Source: Trifolium pratense
Lineage: Eukaryota > Streptophyta > Magnoliopsida > Fabales > Fabaceae
Assembly (NCBI RefSeq): GCF_020283565.1
Contig: NC_060060.1
Span: forward strand, 43,834,001 to 43,898,000
Direction: 5' to 3'
DNA: 64,000 bases
Shown: piece after piece, positions 20,519-29,494 of the stretch
Position numbering within the stretch: the first letter of the stretch is position 1
Layout: the number at the start of each line of letters is the position of its first letter
The notes under the pieces: generated by a model
The model's input: only the letters and a program-made list of their open reading frames with translations
Databases searched by the model: none
What the model was told of the DNA's origin: nothing
Position numbers and translations under genes: made by a program

Positions 20519-20958
20519 CGTGGGGATGCATCACGCGCTGCGTGAAACCTGGAGAATTATGGACTCTCTGACTAGTGCTTACGCGCCGCGTGATGGTGAT
20601 CCCGCGCGGCGTAACCTTTTTGAAAGAAGTTCTTGACCGTTACAATTGGTACTACGCGCGGCGTAGCAGGGGTCACGCGCGGCGTGGTTACACAGGAAAG
20701 CGTGTAAAATTTGAATTTCTTCATCTTCCCAACCAATCCATCAATCCCATCATCAATCCACACGACCTCTCACACGGTAAACTCCATTGTTAACCCATTT
20801 TCATCTTCCAAACCTCTCCAATTTCATCTCTAATCACTTCTAATCATCACATTCCTTCATATTCACATACAACCCATTTCAATCATTTCAAATTCACTCC
20901 AAATCCCTCATTTCATCACTTTCCCAAATTGACCCATTTCAACCTCCCTACTATCACC
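20519..20958 (+). promoter_or_regulatory. Element 1 palindrome array and ORF3 leader
   Basis: After the insertion, element 1 resumes inside an interrupted motif copy. It continues with further copies at about 20530, 20578, 20601, 20652 and 20672. A C/T-rich leader of about 260 bp then precedes the ORF3 ATG. The placement matches element 2. The array may serve as an internal promoter for ORF3 (inference). Confidence 0.5.
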
Positions 20959-22479
20959 ATGTTGACACGGCTAACCGGAAAGGGAAAGAAGAAGAGTGAT
21001 GCTAATCCAACACAAGAGCCACCAAAGAAAGCAAGAACAAAGATGAGTGCAAGCAAGGGCCAATCTTCGCGGTCCGCTGAAGCATCTCCTCCTCGCCGGA
21101 GCAATGTGACTCAACCACAGGTCCACCCCCACTTCATCAGTGCAGTTCATGAAAAAAGGTACACAAAAATCCAAACCTTTACTATTAATCAAGAAAAAGG
21201 TTTTGGAGAGGACTTGTTAAAGGGTGTTGCTGAGTTAGGAAATGAGATTAAGTCTAGAAAATGGGGGAAGTTTAATAAGTTGATGATTAAAGATGAAGCT
21301 AATCCTGGTAATCAGATGTGGGTAAGGGAGTTTCTCGCGAACGCGTATTTGCCTGACCAGTCGTCGGTTCCGGAGTTTTATTCGACAGTTAGGGGAATAA
21401 GAGTGTACTATTCCGCAGCTCACATTAATACATTATTGGGTTGTCGTGTGAGAGGTGCTTGTGAGTTGGTATCCGAGAAGGAACGAATTTCTAATGGTGG
21501 CCTTACGGTGAGAGAAGAGTTAAAGGCGATTGTTTGTAGGCCTGGAGCTAGATGGCTGTCACACTCAGCCTCATCCCTTCCTACTAGGTTGAGTTTGACG
21601 AGTTTTAACCCTATTCACCGTGCTTGGGGTGAATTTTGGCTAAAGAATGTTAGAGTGGTTGGTAATAACTCTGAAATCCAGATTGATAATGTCGCTGCTG
21701 TTCGATTATTAGCTGACGGTCGTTATGTCGATCTTGGTCTTTGGTTACAAAAGGATTTACATGAAATGGCAAATAATAATAATCCGACTTTTACTTTGGG
21801 GCATTGCAACCTAATTGCTGCTTTGTGTAGAGCAAGCAATGTCCCTATGTGTGTGCAAGAAGGTGACTTACATCCAGTCCGTCCACTATCTTTATCATAC
21901 TTCGAGAAGAGATTTGAGAGAGGTCCTATTGTGCCCCGTGGTGAAGGGAATGCTGTGAGAGAGGAAGCTTTGAGGGAAGAGGAAGAAATTAATCGGTTTG
22001 AAGAGGGTAACCATCCAGATCAACAGGGGGATCCGGTATATGAGTCTCAAGAGATACCGGCACATGCTCCTCCTCTTTATTCTCATGATGTCAACCAGCT
22101 GGCTTCGATGTTGCATCAAATGGAAATTTCACAATATTCCGGTCTGCCTAATCTCTACTTTGATACCGCCTCTTCCATGTACACCGAGGCGATGACTTAC
22201 CGTTCTACCTTCCCTCCTCCTACTTTTGGGACTTTATATCCGGATGATGCCGATTGGGGAGCACATCAGGCGAGGGAGCTGACATCATTCCAGGCCAGGC
22301 AAGCTTACAATTCTGGTTTGAGAGCTTCTGAGTTGGCGGAGATCGAAAGGCGCCGCCGGGTTGAGCAGGATGAGGCAGCTGCTATGGAGAGGGAGATGCT
22401 GGATGTGGATGGGCTGAATCTGAACTTAAATAGCCCGTTCACAAACTACTTCACTGGCCAGCCGGATGATACCGTTTGA
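20959..22479 (+). CDS. Element 1 ORF3: plant transposon protein-like, 506 aa
   Basis: The ATG at 20959 (MLTRLTGKGKKKSDANP) is preferred over an upstream in-frame TTG. The protein begins with a basic, Ser-rich, disordered region resembling a nuclear-localisation or nucleic-acid-binding tail. A globular part at about residues 60-330 has YYSAAHINTLLGCRVRGAC, RAWGEFWLKNVRV and LGHCNLIAALCRASNVP. This resembles the domain found in many plant proteins labelled putative plant transposon protein. A Glu-rich stretch and a hydrophilic C terminus with ERRRRVEQDEAAAMERE follow. There are no transmembrane segments, so an envelope role is not supported by sequence. It occupies the position of env-like genes in Athila elements. 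The frame is intact, and a copy with one stop is in element 2. Confidence 0.75.
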   Translation: MLTRLTGKGKKKSDANPTQEPPKKARTKMSASKGQSSRSAEASPPRRSNVTQPQVHPHFISAVHEKRYTKIQTFTINQEKGFGEDLLKGVAELGNEIKSRKWGKFNKLMIKDEANPGNQMWVREFLANAYLPDQSSVPEFYSTVRGIRVYYSAAHINTLLGCRVRGACELVSEKERISNGGLTVREELKAIVCRPGARWLSHSASSLPTRLSLTSFNPIHRAWGEFWLKNVRVVGNNSEIQIDNVAAVRLLADGRYVDLGLWLQKDLHEMANNNNPTFTLGHCNLIAALCRASNVPMCVQEGDLHPVRPLSLSYFEKRFERGPIVPRGEGNAVREEALREEEEINRFEEGNHPDQQGDPVYESQEIPAHAPPLYSHDVNQLASMLHQMEISQYSGLPNLYFDTASSMYTEAMTYRSTFPPPTFGTLYPDDADWGAHQARELTSFQARQAYNSGLRASELAEIERRRRVEQDEAAAMEREMLDVDGLNLNLNSPFTNYFTGQPDDTV

Positions 22480-23890
22480 TGTCTTTGGTTATGATCTTCT
22501 GCTGCTGCTACACTACTACTCTATCTCTACTTTTTACTTTCGTCTATTTTACTTTCGTTGGTTTGTAATAATATTTGATGTTGCTTGGATTTGGCTGGAT
22601 TGTATTATTTTAGATCTTGAATTTGAACTTTGATTTGTTTGATTGTGGAATGGTTTTTACTTTTAGAGTTTGTTTCAATACTTTGGCATGTTCCTTCTAG
22701 TTACTTGAGTATCAATTGCATGATTTTCTCCGTATGTAATTTGTGAAACCTGCAGTGCAATAGCTTGTTGCACTCATGTGATCAAGAGGCAAAGGAAGGG
22801 AACGCACACTTTTTGACCGGTTCTTTGATTCGACCCAACCGAGAGGTATTGAGCCAAACACTCCTTTTTCTTCTATGTGTGATATCCACTCATGTATTGT
22901 CTCTCGATTTTGCTTGTTGTCTTTTTATTTGATTGGTACTTTTGTAGCACACACGAGGCATGTTCCTTGGTACCTTTGAGCCTTTCTATCCACCCTTACA
23001 TATAATTATCCTTTGCTTAACCTATTTGAGCTGAAAAAGAAAATGTTATTTTGCACAACCTTAAGAACATTTTGAAGAAAAAAAAAAGGAATGACTTTCT
23101 TGGAGGTTAGGCACCTAATTAGTGGTTGATGCGCATTGCTCACCACTAAGTTTGGGGTTGCTCTTTGGAATTAGCAACAAATAAAGTTTGGGGTGAGGGT
23201 ACTAGAGAACTTATAAAAGTTTTGATTGAAAAATTTCAAAAATTGCAAGGCAAAAAAGAAGAGAAAAGAAAGAAAATGAAAAAAAAAAAATGAAAAAAAG
23301 ATGAATGAATGTGAAAATACAAAAAAAAATATGGAAAAGAAGCGATAGCCTTGAATTCAAAAGAATTGCAAAACTTTGTTTGATGATTTGAAAAAGTTCT
23401 CTAGTCCACTATATTTCAAAAGGGGTTTGGTTTATGAAAATGTTCTTTGACTAATAGGGGGATCTAACTCCAAGTTTTTCTACTACTTATCCAAAATGTC
23501 ACCATCCACCCTAGCCAAGCCACGTTATAACCCTAAAAGACCTCTAATGTGTGTGCACAAAGTGAACCGAATGAATTCTTAGACTACTTGCAAAATTATT
23601 GTTGACTTGCATTGATGTGTTGATTTGAGTGAATTACCAAAACTGAAGAGTGCATGTGAGTAGTGTGATGAAATCATAGAGCCTTGGTCGAAAAGTGTGA
23701 ACTACTTGAAAATGTCTTGCGGGAACGATTGTGCAATTGAGCATTGTTTGCAGGTGGATCATTGATCATCAGGTGATTCTCACGTATGTATAATTCGAGT
23801 GAATTTAAGGAGAATGCCAAGGTCTTGACACAAAAGCTTGAGGTAAAAGTTGTTTCCTTGAGGACAAGGAAAGGTTTAAGTTTGGGGTTG
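22480..23890 (+). other. Element 1 3' noncoding region with repeated polypurine-like phrase
   Basis: This region is conserved with elements 2 and 3. It includes TGCAATAGCTTGTTGCACTC (about 22756) and an A/G-rich stretch (23250-23300). The phrase AGTTTGGGGT occurs at about 23149, 23185 and directly before the LTR at 23880-23890. The last copy is the likely plus-strand priming tract, and the others may be extra ones. No gene is seen. Confidence 0.65.
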
Positions 23891-25123
23891 TGATGACGAA
23901 TCGTCACACTCTCTAATCCATGCCTATTTTAGCAACATTAGATGCATTTTAGTAGGTTTTTAGCAATAAATATAAGAGAAATCTAATCATAAGCTTGATT
24001 ACTTGTTTTGCAAGAAAACAGGAAAAATTGCTGGAAATGGATGATTTTCACTACGCTGGGGGCGTAGCCCATCACGCGCCGCGTGATGGAGATCACAGGG
24101 AGCTTTGATTTTCACTCTGATCACGCGCGGCGTGATACCTGACCACGCGCGGCGTGAAGCCTTGTTCAAGAAATGGATTGCTCTCTGACTTGATCACGCG
24201 CCGCGTGATACCGTTATCACGCGCGGCATAGTTGATGGATTTGCAACCACGCGCGGCGTGATAGATCTGGCGCGCGGCGTGGTTGCGTTCAGTATATATG
24301 GTTTCTGCATAATTCTGTTTTCGGGTTGGAAAATTCTGCAATTTTGATCTACATTCTGGGTTTGGAAACTTCAAGATTGGGATTGAAGACTCCAGAGGAT
24401 AGCTCCAAGCACATCGATAGCATGGATTCACAAGCCATGACGTTGAAGCTAGGACGCGAACGAAGGGAGATGAGGAGCTAAGCTTCTTTGGAGGTAGGAT
24501 CTAGGATAGCTTAGGATGTAGATGAATCTCATGTAATCTGCTTAATTGTAAGGATTTACTCTGTAACAGTGTTTACTTAATGCAATTCGTCTCTTAATGC
24601 TTTATGATCCTTCATTAGTGTTGTAATGATTTCGAGTTAAGTCACGTGCGAGAGTATTGATTTAATTTCTGAACTGAATTGCATTGAGCACTCGAGTGTT
24701 TCCGGTCGAGAGATTGAGACATAGAGTGTAGCGAACGATTGACGCGCTTTAAATTCATTCGTTGTAGGTAGCTTCCGCCCGAGAGATCGGGGGAGTATCG
24801 ACAACGAATAGAGTGGATTTTGACAAGAGATTGCGATTCACTAATTTGTCGATCTGGTTGTGAACACTTGAGTAGATTCCTATGATATAGTAGATTGCAT
24901 GTGGTTTAGCTATAGACTAGGCGATTCCGATGATTCTACCTCGCTTTTCCATTATATCAAAGCACGTTTTCTAACAATTCATCACTCAACATACCCTCAA
25001 TTTATGTGTATTTCTTGCATAATGTTTATGAGCACTATTCGACTAGTTTAATCACACAATCCCTGTGGATCGATATTTTTATTACTACGTGGTAATTCGT
25101 TCACTTGCGAAAATTATCCATCA
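23891..25123 (+). repeat. Element 1 3' LTR
   Basis: This LTR is 1233 bp, equal in length to the 5' LTR, and ends AATTATCCATCA before the CTTAT target duplication. Its palindrome array spans 24052-24285, with small changes relative to the 5' copy such as GCGGCATAG for GCGGCGTAG near 24226-24232. Confidence 0.93.
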
Positions 25124-25142
25124 CTTATGTAATTTTTATATC

Positions 25143-26018
25143 GGCAGAATTACACTAAAGGTCCTTTATCTTATTTTTCTGTAACACTTTGGTCCTTTAT
25201 CTTTTTTTTGTAACGTTTTGGTCCTTTATCTCTCAATACGTGAACACTTTGGTCCTTTTCGTCATTTTCGTGCAGAAAATGATGACGTGTCTATTTTACT
25301 ACTGACGTGGATTTAACACAGTTTAACACCGTTAGATAAGTAAAAAAAAAAAAGCACTGTTTCAAACAATTTGATTAAGCGCTTAAGCAAATTAAGCGAT
25401 TGAAAAAGTGAACCAGAGGAAGGGAATTAAGGGTTTTCTCAAAGCGATTAAGAGATTGAAAAAGCGAACCAGAGGAAGGGAATTTGAGAAAGCGATTGAA
25501 GCAGAGAACCAAATCTGTATGAATCGATTGAAGCAGAGAAAGCGATTTAGGGTTTGATTTAAGTAAGGTATGTATGAATCGATCTCTCCTTTTCTCATAT
25601 GCGTGTGTTCGTTCATCTGTTTTAGGGTTCACCTGTTTCATAGCAAGAATCCTAATATCTGGTTCATCTGGTTCATCTGTTTCATAGCAAGGAATGGAAA
25701 TAGCTTTTATTAAACAAACTGCTACTTTGTTTCATCTGGTTCTACTTTGTTATGGTTTTTTGTGTTTATAGATGTAGTTTTTTGTGTTTCTGTCACTGTC
25801 ATCTGCATATATAATAATCCATCTGCATATAAAATTGCGAAAGGTTGATTATGCTCTATTTCTTATTCGTTTTTTGTCGGTGGTGGGGTAGAAACACATG
25901 TTAAAAATGGGTTGTTTAAGCCTTCTTTTTGTCTGTTGTGTCTTTATTGTGGTCCACAAAGCCTTTATTATTTTTCCTGTTGGACTGTTGTGAATTCTTA
26001 TTGATTGGTTTTTGCAGT
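25143..26018 (+). other. MULE terminal region and 5' leader with probable intron
   Basis: The terminal repeat-like segment runs from 25143 to about 25340. A duplicated AAGCGATT/GAACCAGAGGAAGGGAATT unit follows at 25392-25484. The leader has a polypyrimidine stretch ending TTTTTGCAG at 26017, which fits a 5' UTR intron ending one base before the transposase ATG. Minus-strand open frames here are shadows. Confidence 0.55.
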
Positions 26019-26731
26019 ATGGTAAGAGACTTAAATGTGCATATCCACCATGGTGGACGATTTGTTGATGGCAATGGAACATATGTGGGGTCTGTTTCTG
26101 AAAATGAGTGTGATTCTGATGTGTGGGGGTATTTTGAGATAGTGGACCTTATTAATAAACTAGGGTACATTGAAATAGCTGAGATTTGGTATGACTTTGC
26201 TGGTCAATTGAAACCATTAGATGATGATTTTGCTGCTATAGAAGTGGCAAATTGGGCTAGGACCAATGGAAAAGTAGATGTTTATGTTGTCCACCCAATA
26301 ACCCAACCTGACTTTGTTATGGATGAGGCCCAACCTGAACCTTTGGCCCAAAATGAAAATGAGGCCCAACTTGAACCTGTATCCCAGCCAAATAATGAAG
26401 TCCAATTGGAAAGTGAAGTTGAAAGTGAAGATAGTGCACTTGATGTTGAAGGAGGTGCAGGAAGTAAAAAGCAGAAAAATAAAGGAGGTAGGCCTAAGAA
26501 ATATGTGGATGAGCCTCCTTCAAAAAAAAGGAAAGGGAGGCCAAAGAAAAACATTGAAGTTGAAGAACAAATTGATATAACTTTTTCTGAAGAAGACAGT
26601 GATGAAGAGACACTCAATTTAAGAAAAAAACGGAATATAGAAGTGGAAAGTGATGAATATTATGACACTGAGGAATTGAGAAGTGATGTAGATAGTGACA
26701 ATGAGAGTGATGATGAAGAAGGTAGTAAAAC
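26019..26731 (+). pseudogene. MULE transposase gene, 5' exon part
   Basis: The ATG (MVRDLNVHIHHGGRFVDGNG) is at 26019. The segment encodes the plant MULE N-terminal region, with YVGSVSENECD and WGYFEIVDLINKLGYIEI. An acidic linker follows, and two AT-hook-like GRPKK cores lie in KGGRPKKY and KGRPKKN. A Ser/Asp/Glu-rich stretch then runs to the AAAAC at 26727-26731. Element A inserted here. The frame continues in register from 52044 if one AAAAC copy is removed. AT-hooks suggest DNA contact (inference). With the 3' part it forms one broken transposase gene. Confidence 0.82.
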
Positions 26732-26870
26732 TGTAACGACCCAATTTTCATATTATTATTTTTATGTGTTAAAATATTTTATTTAACGTGGCATTTTAAT
26801 TAAGTTAATAACTTGAGTTAATTATCGAGAGTTTTAGTTAACGCGCGAGTTAGTGAGAGTTAACGCGGGT

Positions 26871-26940
26871 TGGGCCAAGTTAGTGGGCTTGAGGCCCAAT
26901 GGGCCTTGTCTCATGAGAAGGGGGCGCTATATGAAGCCCA
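26871..26940 (+). promoter_or_regulatory. Element A LTR promoter: clustered TGGGCC/TGGGCT motifs and TATA box
   Basis: Site II-type motifs occur as TGGGCC (26871), TGGGCT (26884), GGCCCA (26893), TGGGCC (26900) and AGCCCA (26935). A TATATGAAG box lies at 26928-26936. In plants such motifs are bound by TCP factors and are common upstream of growth- and ribosome-related genes. Element C has three TGGGCT copies and TATAAG in the same position, so the arrangement is conserved between families. Transcription would start near 26960. Confidence 0.6.
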
Positions 26941-27468
26941 TTGAGAGAGAATGAGTTCATTTTTCATGTTCTTGTGAAAGAAGAGAGAAGGGAGAGCAAG
27001 AGGAGAGCTAGGGCAAGAGCTTGGAGGAGGGATTCGAGGAGCAATCGTGGAGCTTTCGTCGATCCAAGGTAAGAGAGTAGATTTCATATTCGTGGGTGAC
27101 TCGAGGAAGGGGAGAATGTCGATTTCTCCTCACCCGAACTTCCTCCACCCCATTTTCGTTTTAGTTTGAATGGATTTTCTTAATGGAAATCGATTCTATG
27201 GTTCATAACATGTTTAACATGCTTTTATCATGATGTATGAATGAATTTATTGGATAAAATGAAGTTTATGGATGATTAAACTCAAGAACTTTGTGTTCTT
27301 GAGTGTTTTGAGTAAAAGTGTTCAATCTTTACTTTTTCGATGTTTATGATGTAGATCTATGAAATGAACCGTCCTTTTGTGTTTACACATGTTTGTTACA
27401 CTTGAAAACAAACTTATTTGGGATTTAGAACATCAAACTTGGATTTTTTGAGTAGATTTCTTTCCTCT

Positions 27469-27722
27469 GTGTTAGCAGGAGTCATCTGCATGATAGTAGG
27501 GGTTCTATGTGTTAGCAGGAGTCATCTGCATAATAGTAGGGGTTCTATGTGCTAGTAAGGGTTCTTGCATGATAGTAGGGGTTCTATGTGCTAGCAGGGG
27601 TTCTTGCATGATAGTAGGGGTTTTATGTGTTAGTAGGGGTATTACCTGAACTGTTATTTGTAGTAGGGGTTCTCTGGTATAGTATGAGTACTCTGTGTTA
27701 GCAGGGGTATTACCTGAACTGT
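27469..27722 (+). repeat. About 40-bp tandem repeat in element A LTR
   Basis: Six imperfect units of the type GTTAGCAGGAGTCATCTGCA followed by TGATAGTAGGGGTTCTAT occur with a period of 38-41 bp. The second LTR copy is at about 50475-50728. It lies upstream of the hairpin array. No function is apparent. Confidence 0.8.
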
Positions 27723-27857
27723 TGTTTAATGGTTTTAAATGCTACTGATTGTTTATAACCATGATTAATTTGTATTTTGATGAATTGTTGATTATATGTG
27801 TGGAATATAATTGTTGTTGATTGTGTTGATGATGTTTGTTTAAATGTCAAAGAAGTA

Positions 27858-28180
27858 TATTAAGGTGTTAATCAACTTAATAAAGAAGGATATTAGAGTA
27901 TGTTATTCTAATAAAGAAGTATATCGAATTATGTTATTCGATAAAGACGGATATTAAGGTATAGTGTTATCTTAATAAAGACGGAATGTTGGATAGTGTT
28001 CCACATTTATAAATGACGAGCTTAATGCTAATTAAAATGATTGTGAGTGAATTCATGAAAAACATATACATGCATTCATGAATTGTTGTTGTATATTGGC
28101 TTGTCCAATAAAGACGGATATCGAACTATATTTGTTCGATAAAGACGAATATTAGAGGTGAGATACTCTAATAAAGACGA
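27858..28180 (+). repeat. Array of eight hairpins with changing stems and constant AAGA(A/C)G tail (element A)
   Basis: Perfect inverted repeats of 6-8 bp occur at 27858-27882 (TATTAAG/CTTAATA), 27891-27913 (TATTAGA/TCTAATA), 27922-27943 (TATCGAAT/ATTCGATA), 27952-27977 (TATTAAG/CTTAATA), 28094-28110 (TATTGG/CCAATA), 28119-28141 (TATCGAAC/GTTCGATA) and 28150-28173 (TATTAGAG/CTCTAATA). A bulged copy lies at 27985-28007. Each perfect stem is followed at once by AAGAAG or AAGACG. The stems differ in sequence but stay complementary. Loops are 5-13 bases. Most stem ends create AATAAA or GATAAA. The 3' LTR carries the same array at 50864-51186. Confidence 0.85.
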
Positions 28181-29034
28181 TGGTACCACATGCATTAGAG
28201 GTGTCTAGAGGACATAGCATGAATGTGAAGCATTAGATTGCATTAGGGATTATGTGTGCATTTTATGATAAATGATGTTTGACACATACTTGGTAAATGT
28301 TGATTGTTAATCCGTATGTGAGGAGCAGAGTCCGTCATGACTATAAAATGAACAACGCAGGGTCCGTCATGACCATAATCTGAACAATGTATTTGTGTTG
28401 TTAGATTACATTAGGAACTTTATGTATATTCCTATTTGTGACTGAGTTATGTGATATTTGTGGATGTTTTGGTATTGTCCGAGACGACGTGAAACTATAT
28501 GTTTGGTGTACTTTGTGGATGATTGATTATGTAATAAATGAAGTATATGCATGATATATGAATATGCATGAATGATGGTGATGTATATGTATAATGTATG
28601 ATTATGCATGTTTTTATGAAGAGGTGTTTAAGTACCATTTACTTACACTTGTATATTTTGAGTATGTTGTCTAACTCTCTTTTATGTGTTATGTGCTGGA
28701 CCGTTGGGGGTCCAGATTTACAGGTTTTGTGGTATTCGATGTCGAGTCGTCGGTGAAGCTCTGCTCTGATTGTGACACGGGAAAGGGTTGTATTTAGACT
28801 ATAGGGTCTTTATGACTTTCGATATTTATTTGTAAAACTATACATTTTGATAAATGATTATTCTGTATAAACACTGTTTTTACTAATTAATTACATTAGT
28901 ATTATTTTGATTGAAGAGTGTAATGCTCGAACCATGACTTTTATAATAACAAAACTTTGATTTTCCGCCGCGTATTTAGAGAAAGATTTTATTAAAGGTA
29001 GAAATATAAAACTAATGGGTTTGGGTGTTACAAT

Positions 29035-29046
29035 TGGTATCAGAGC
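29035..29046 (+). other. Element A primer binding site (initiator tRNA-Met)
   Basis: TGGTATCAGAGC begins three bases after the LTR end and is complementary to the 3' end of plant initiator tRNA-Met. Confidence 0.9.
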
Positions 29047-29344
29047 CCCGTTGTCTTCGGACTATGTGGGTTATGTGTCGATCAGAGCAGGTCTGTGCAG
29101 TCAGACCAAGTGAGTGTTGTGCGTCAGTCGTGTTTGTCTAACAATATTGTTGTGTTTGTTCTGTGAAATCATTCATGTTGTTCGTTTAGGAACTATGAGT
29201 GATGTGAATTGGATTAATCGATCCATTGTTTTGTTGAGTAATGGTGTGAGTGCTATACTTCTATGTTTATAATAGTTGTATATGCTTAGAGTTTAACCTT
29301 TGTGTAGTTTAAACTTGGTTGATTGATGCTTAATTGCTAATTGT

Positions 29345-29494
29345 TGACGATCCGGCATGATATAAAACTGCATGTGATGATCCGGCATGATATAAAACTG
29401 CATGTGACGATCCGGCATGATATAAAACTGCATGTGATGATCCGGCATGATATAAAACTGCATGTGACGATCCGGCATGATATAAAACTGCATG
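29345..29494 (+). repeat. 30-bp tandem repeat, five copies
   Basis: Five tandem units contain GATCCGGCATGATATAAAAC and then TGCATG. They are identical except that copies 1, 3 and 5 begin TGAC while copies 2 and 4 begin TGAT, which reveals a 60-bp higher-order unit. The array lies in the former gag leader of element A. The resulting minus-strand MQFYIMPD repeat frame is not considered a gene. Confidence 0.93.

Larger units (their letters stand above)
7790..25123 (+). mobile_element. Element 1: non-autonomous Athila-like Ty3 LTR retrotransposon (interrupted)
   Basis: The element has two LTRs of exactly 1233 bp (TG...CA), a tRNA-Asp primer site, gag-protease, a tract of CACGCGC motifs, an ORF3 and a 3' noncoding region. 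It is flanked by CTTAT duplications at 7785-7789 and 25124-25128. Element 2 (11833-20513) is inserted in it, so its own length is about 8.65 kb. RT, RNase H and integrase are absent. The sequence passes from the end of the gag-protease frame directly into the post-pol block GGGGCATGGAACGTCAAGC that follows the complete pol in element 3. I count at least six substitutions between its LTRs, so it is older than A, C and the Sirevirus. It inserted into the 3' flank of the CNL gene. Confidence 0.93.
26732..29032 (+). repeat. Element A 5' LTR, 2301 bp
   Basis: The LTR begins TGTAACGACCCAATTTTC and ends GGGTTTGGGTGTTACA. In order it contains a TGGGCC-type promoter region with TATA box, a candidate splice donor (27069), a 40-bp tandem repeat (27469-27722), a hairpin array (27858-28180) and a GGACC/GGTCC hairpin (about 28696-28715). 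Minus-strand open frames within it are not conserved as proteins. Confidence 0.93.

Noticed and set aside
28406..28609. Minus-strand frame in element A LTR (duplicate at 51412)
   Set aside because: Present twice only because LTRs are duplicated; rich in His/Ile/Tyr from AT-rich DNA, no domain.
29293..29493. Minus-strand frame with MQFYIMPD repeats
   Set aside because: It is the translation of the 30-bp tandem repeat, whose length happens to be a multiple of three.
29345..29494. Possible CRISPR-like array
   Set aside because: The units are head-to-tail without unique spacers, in a plant retrotransposon.
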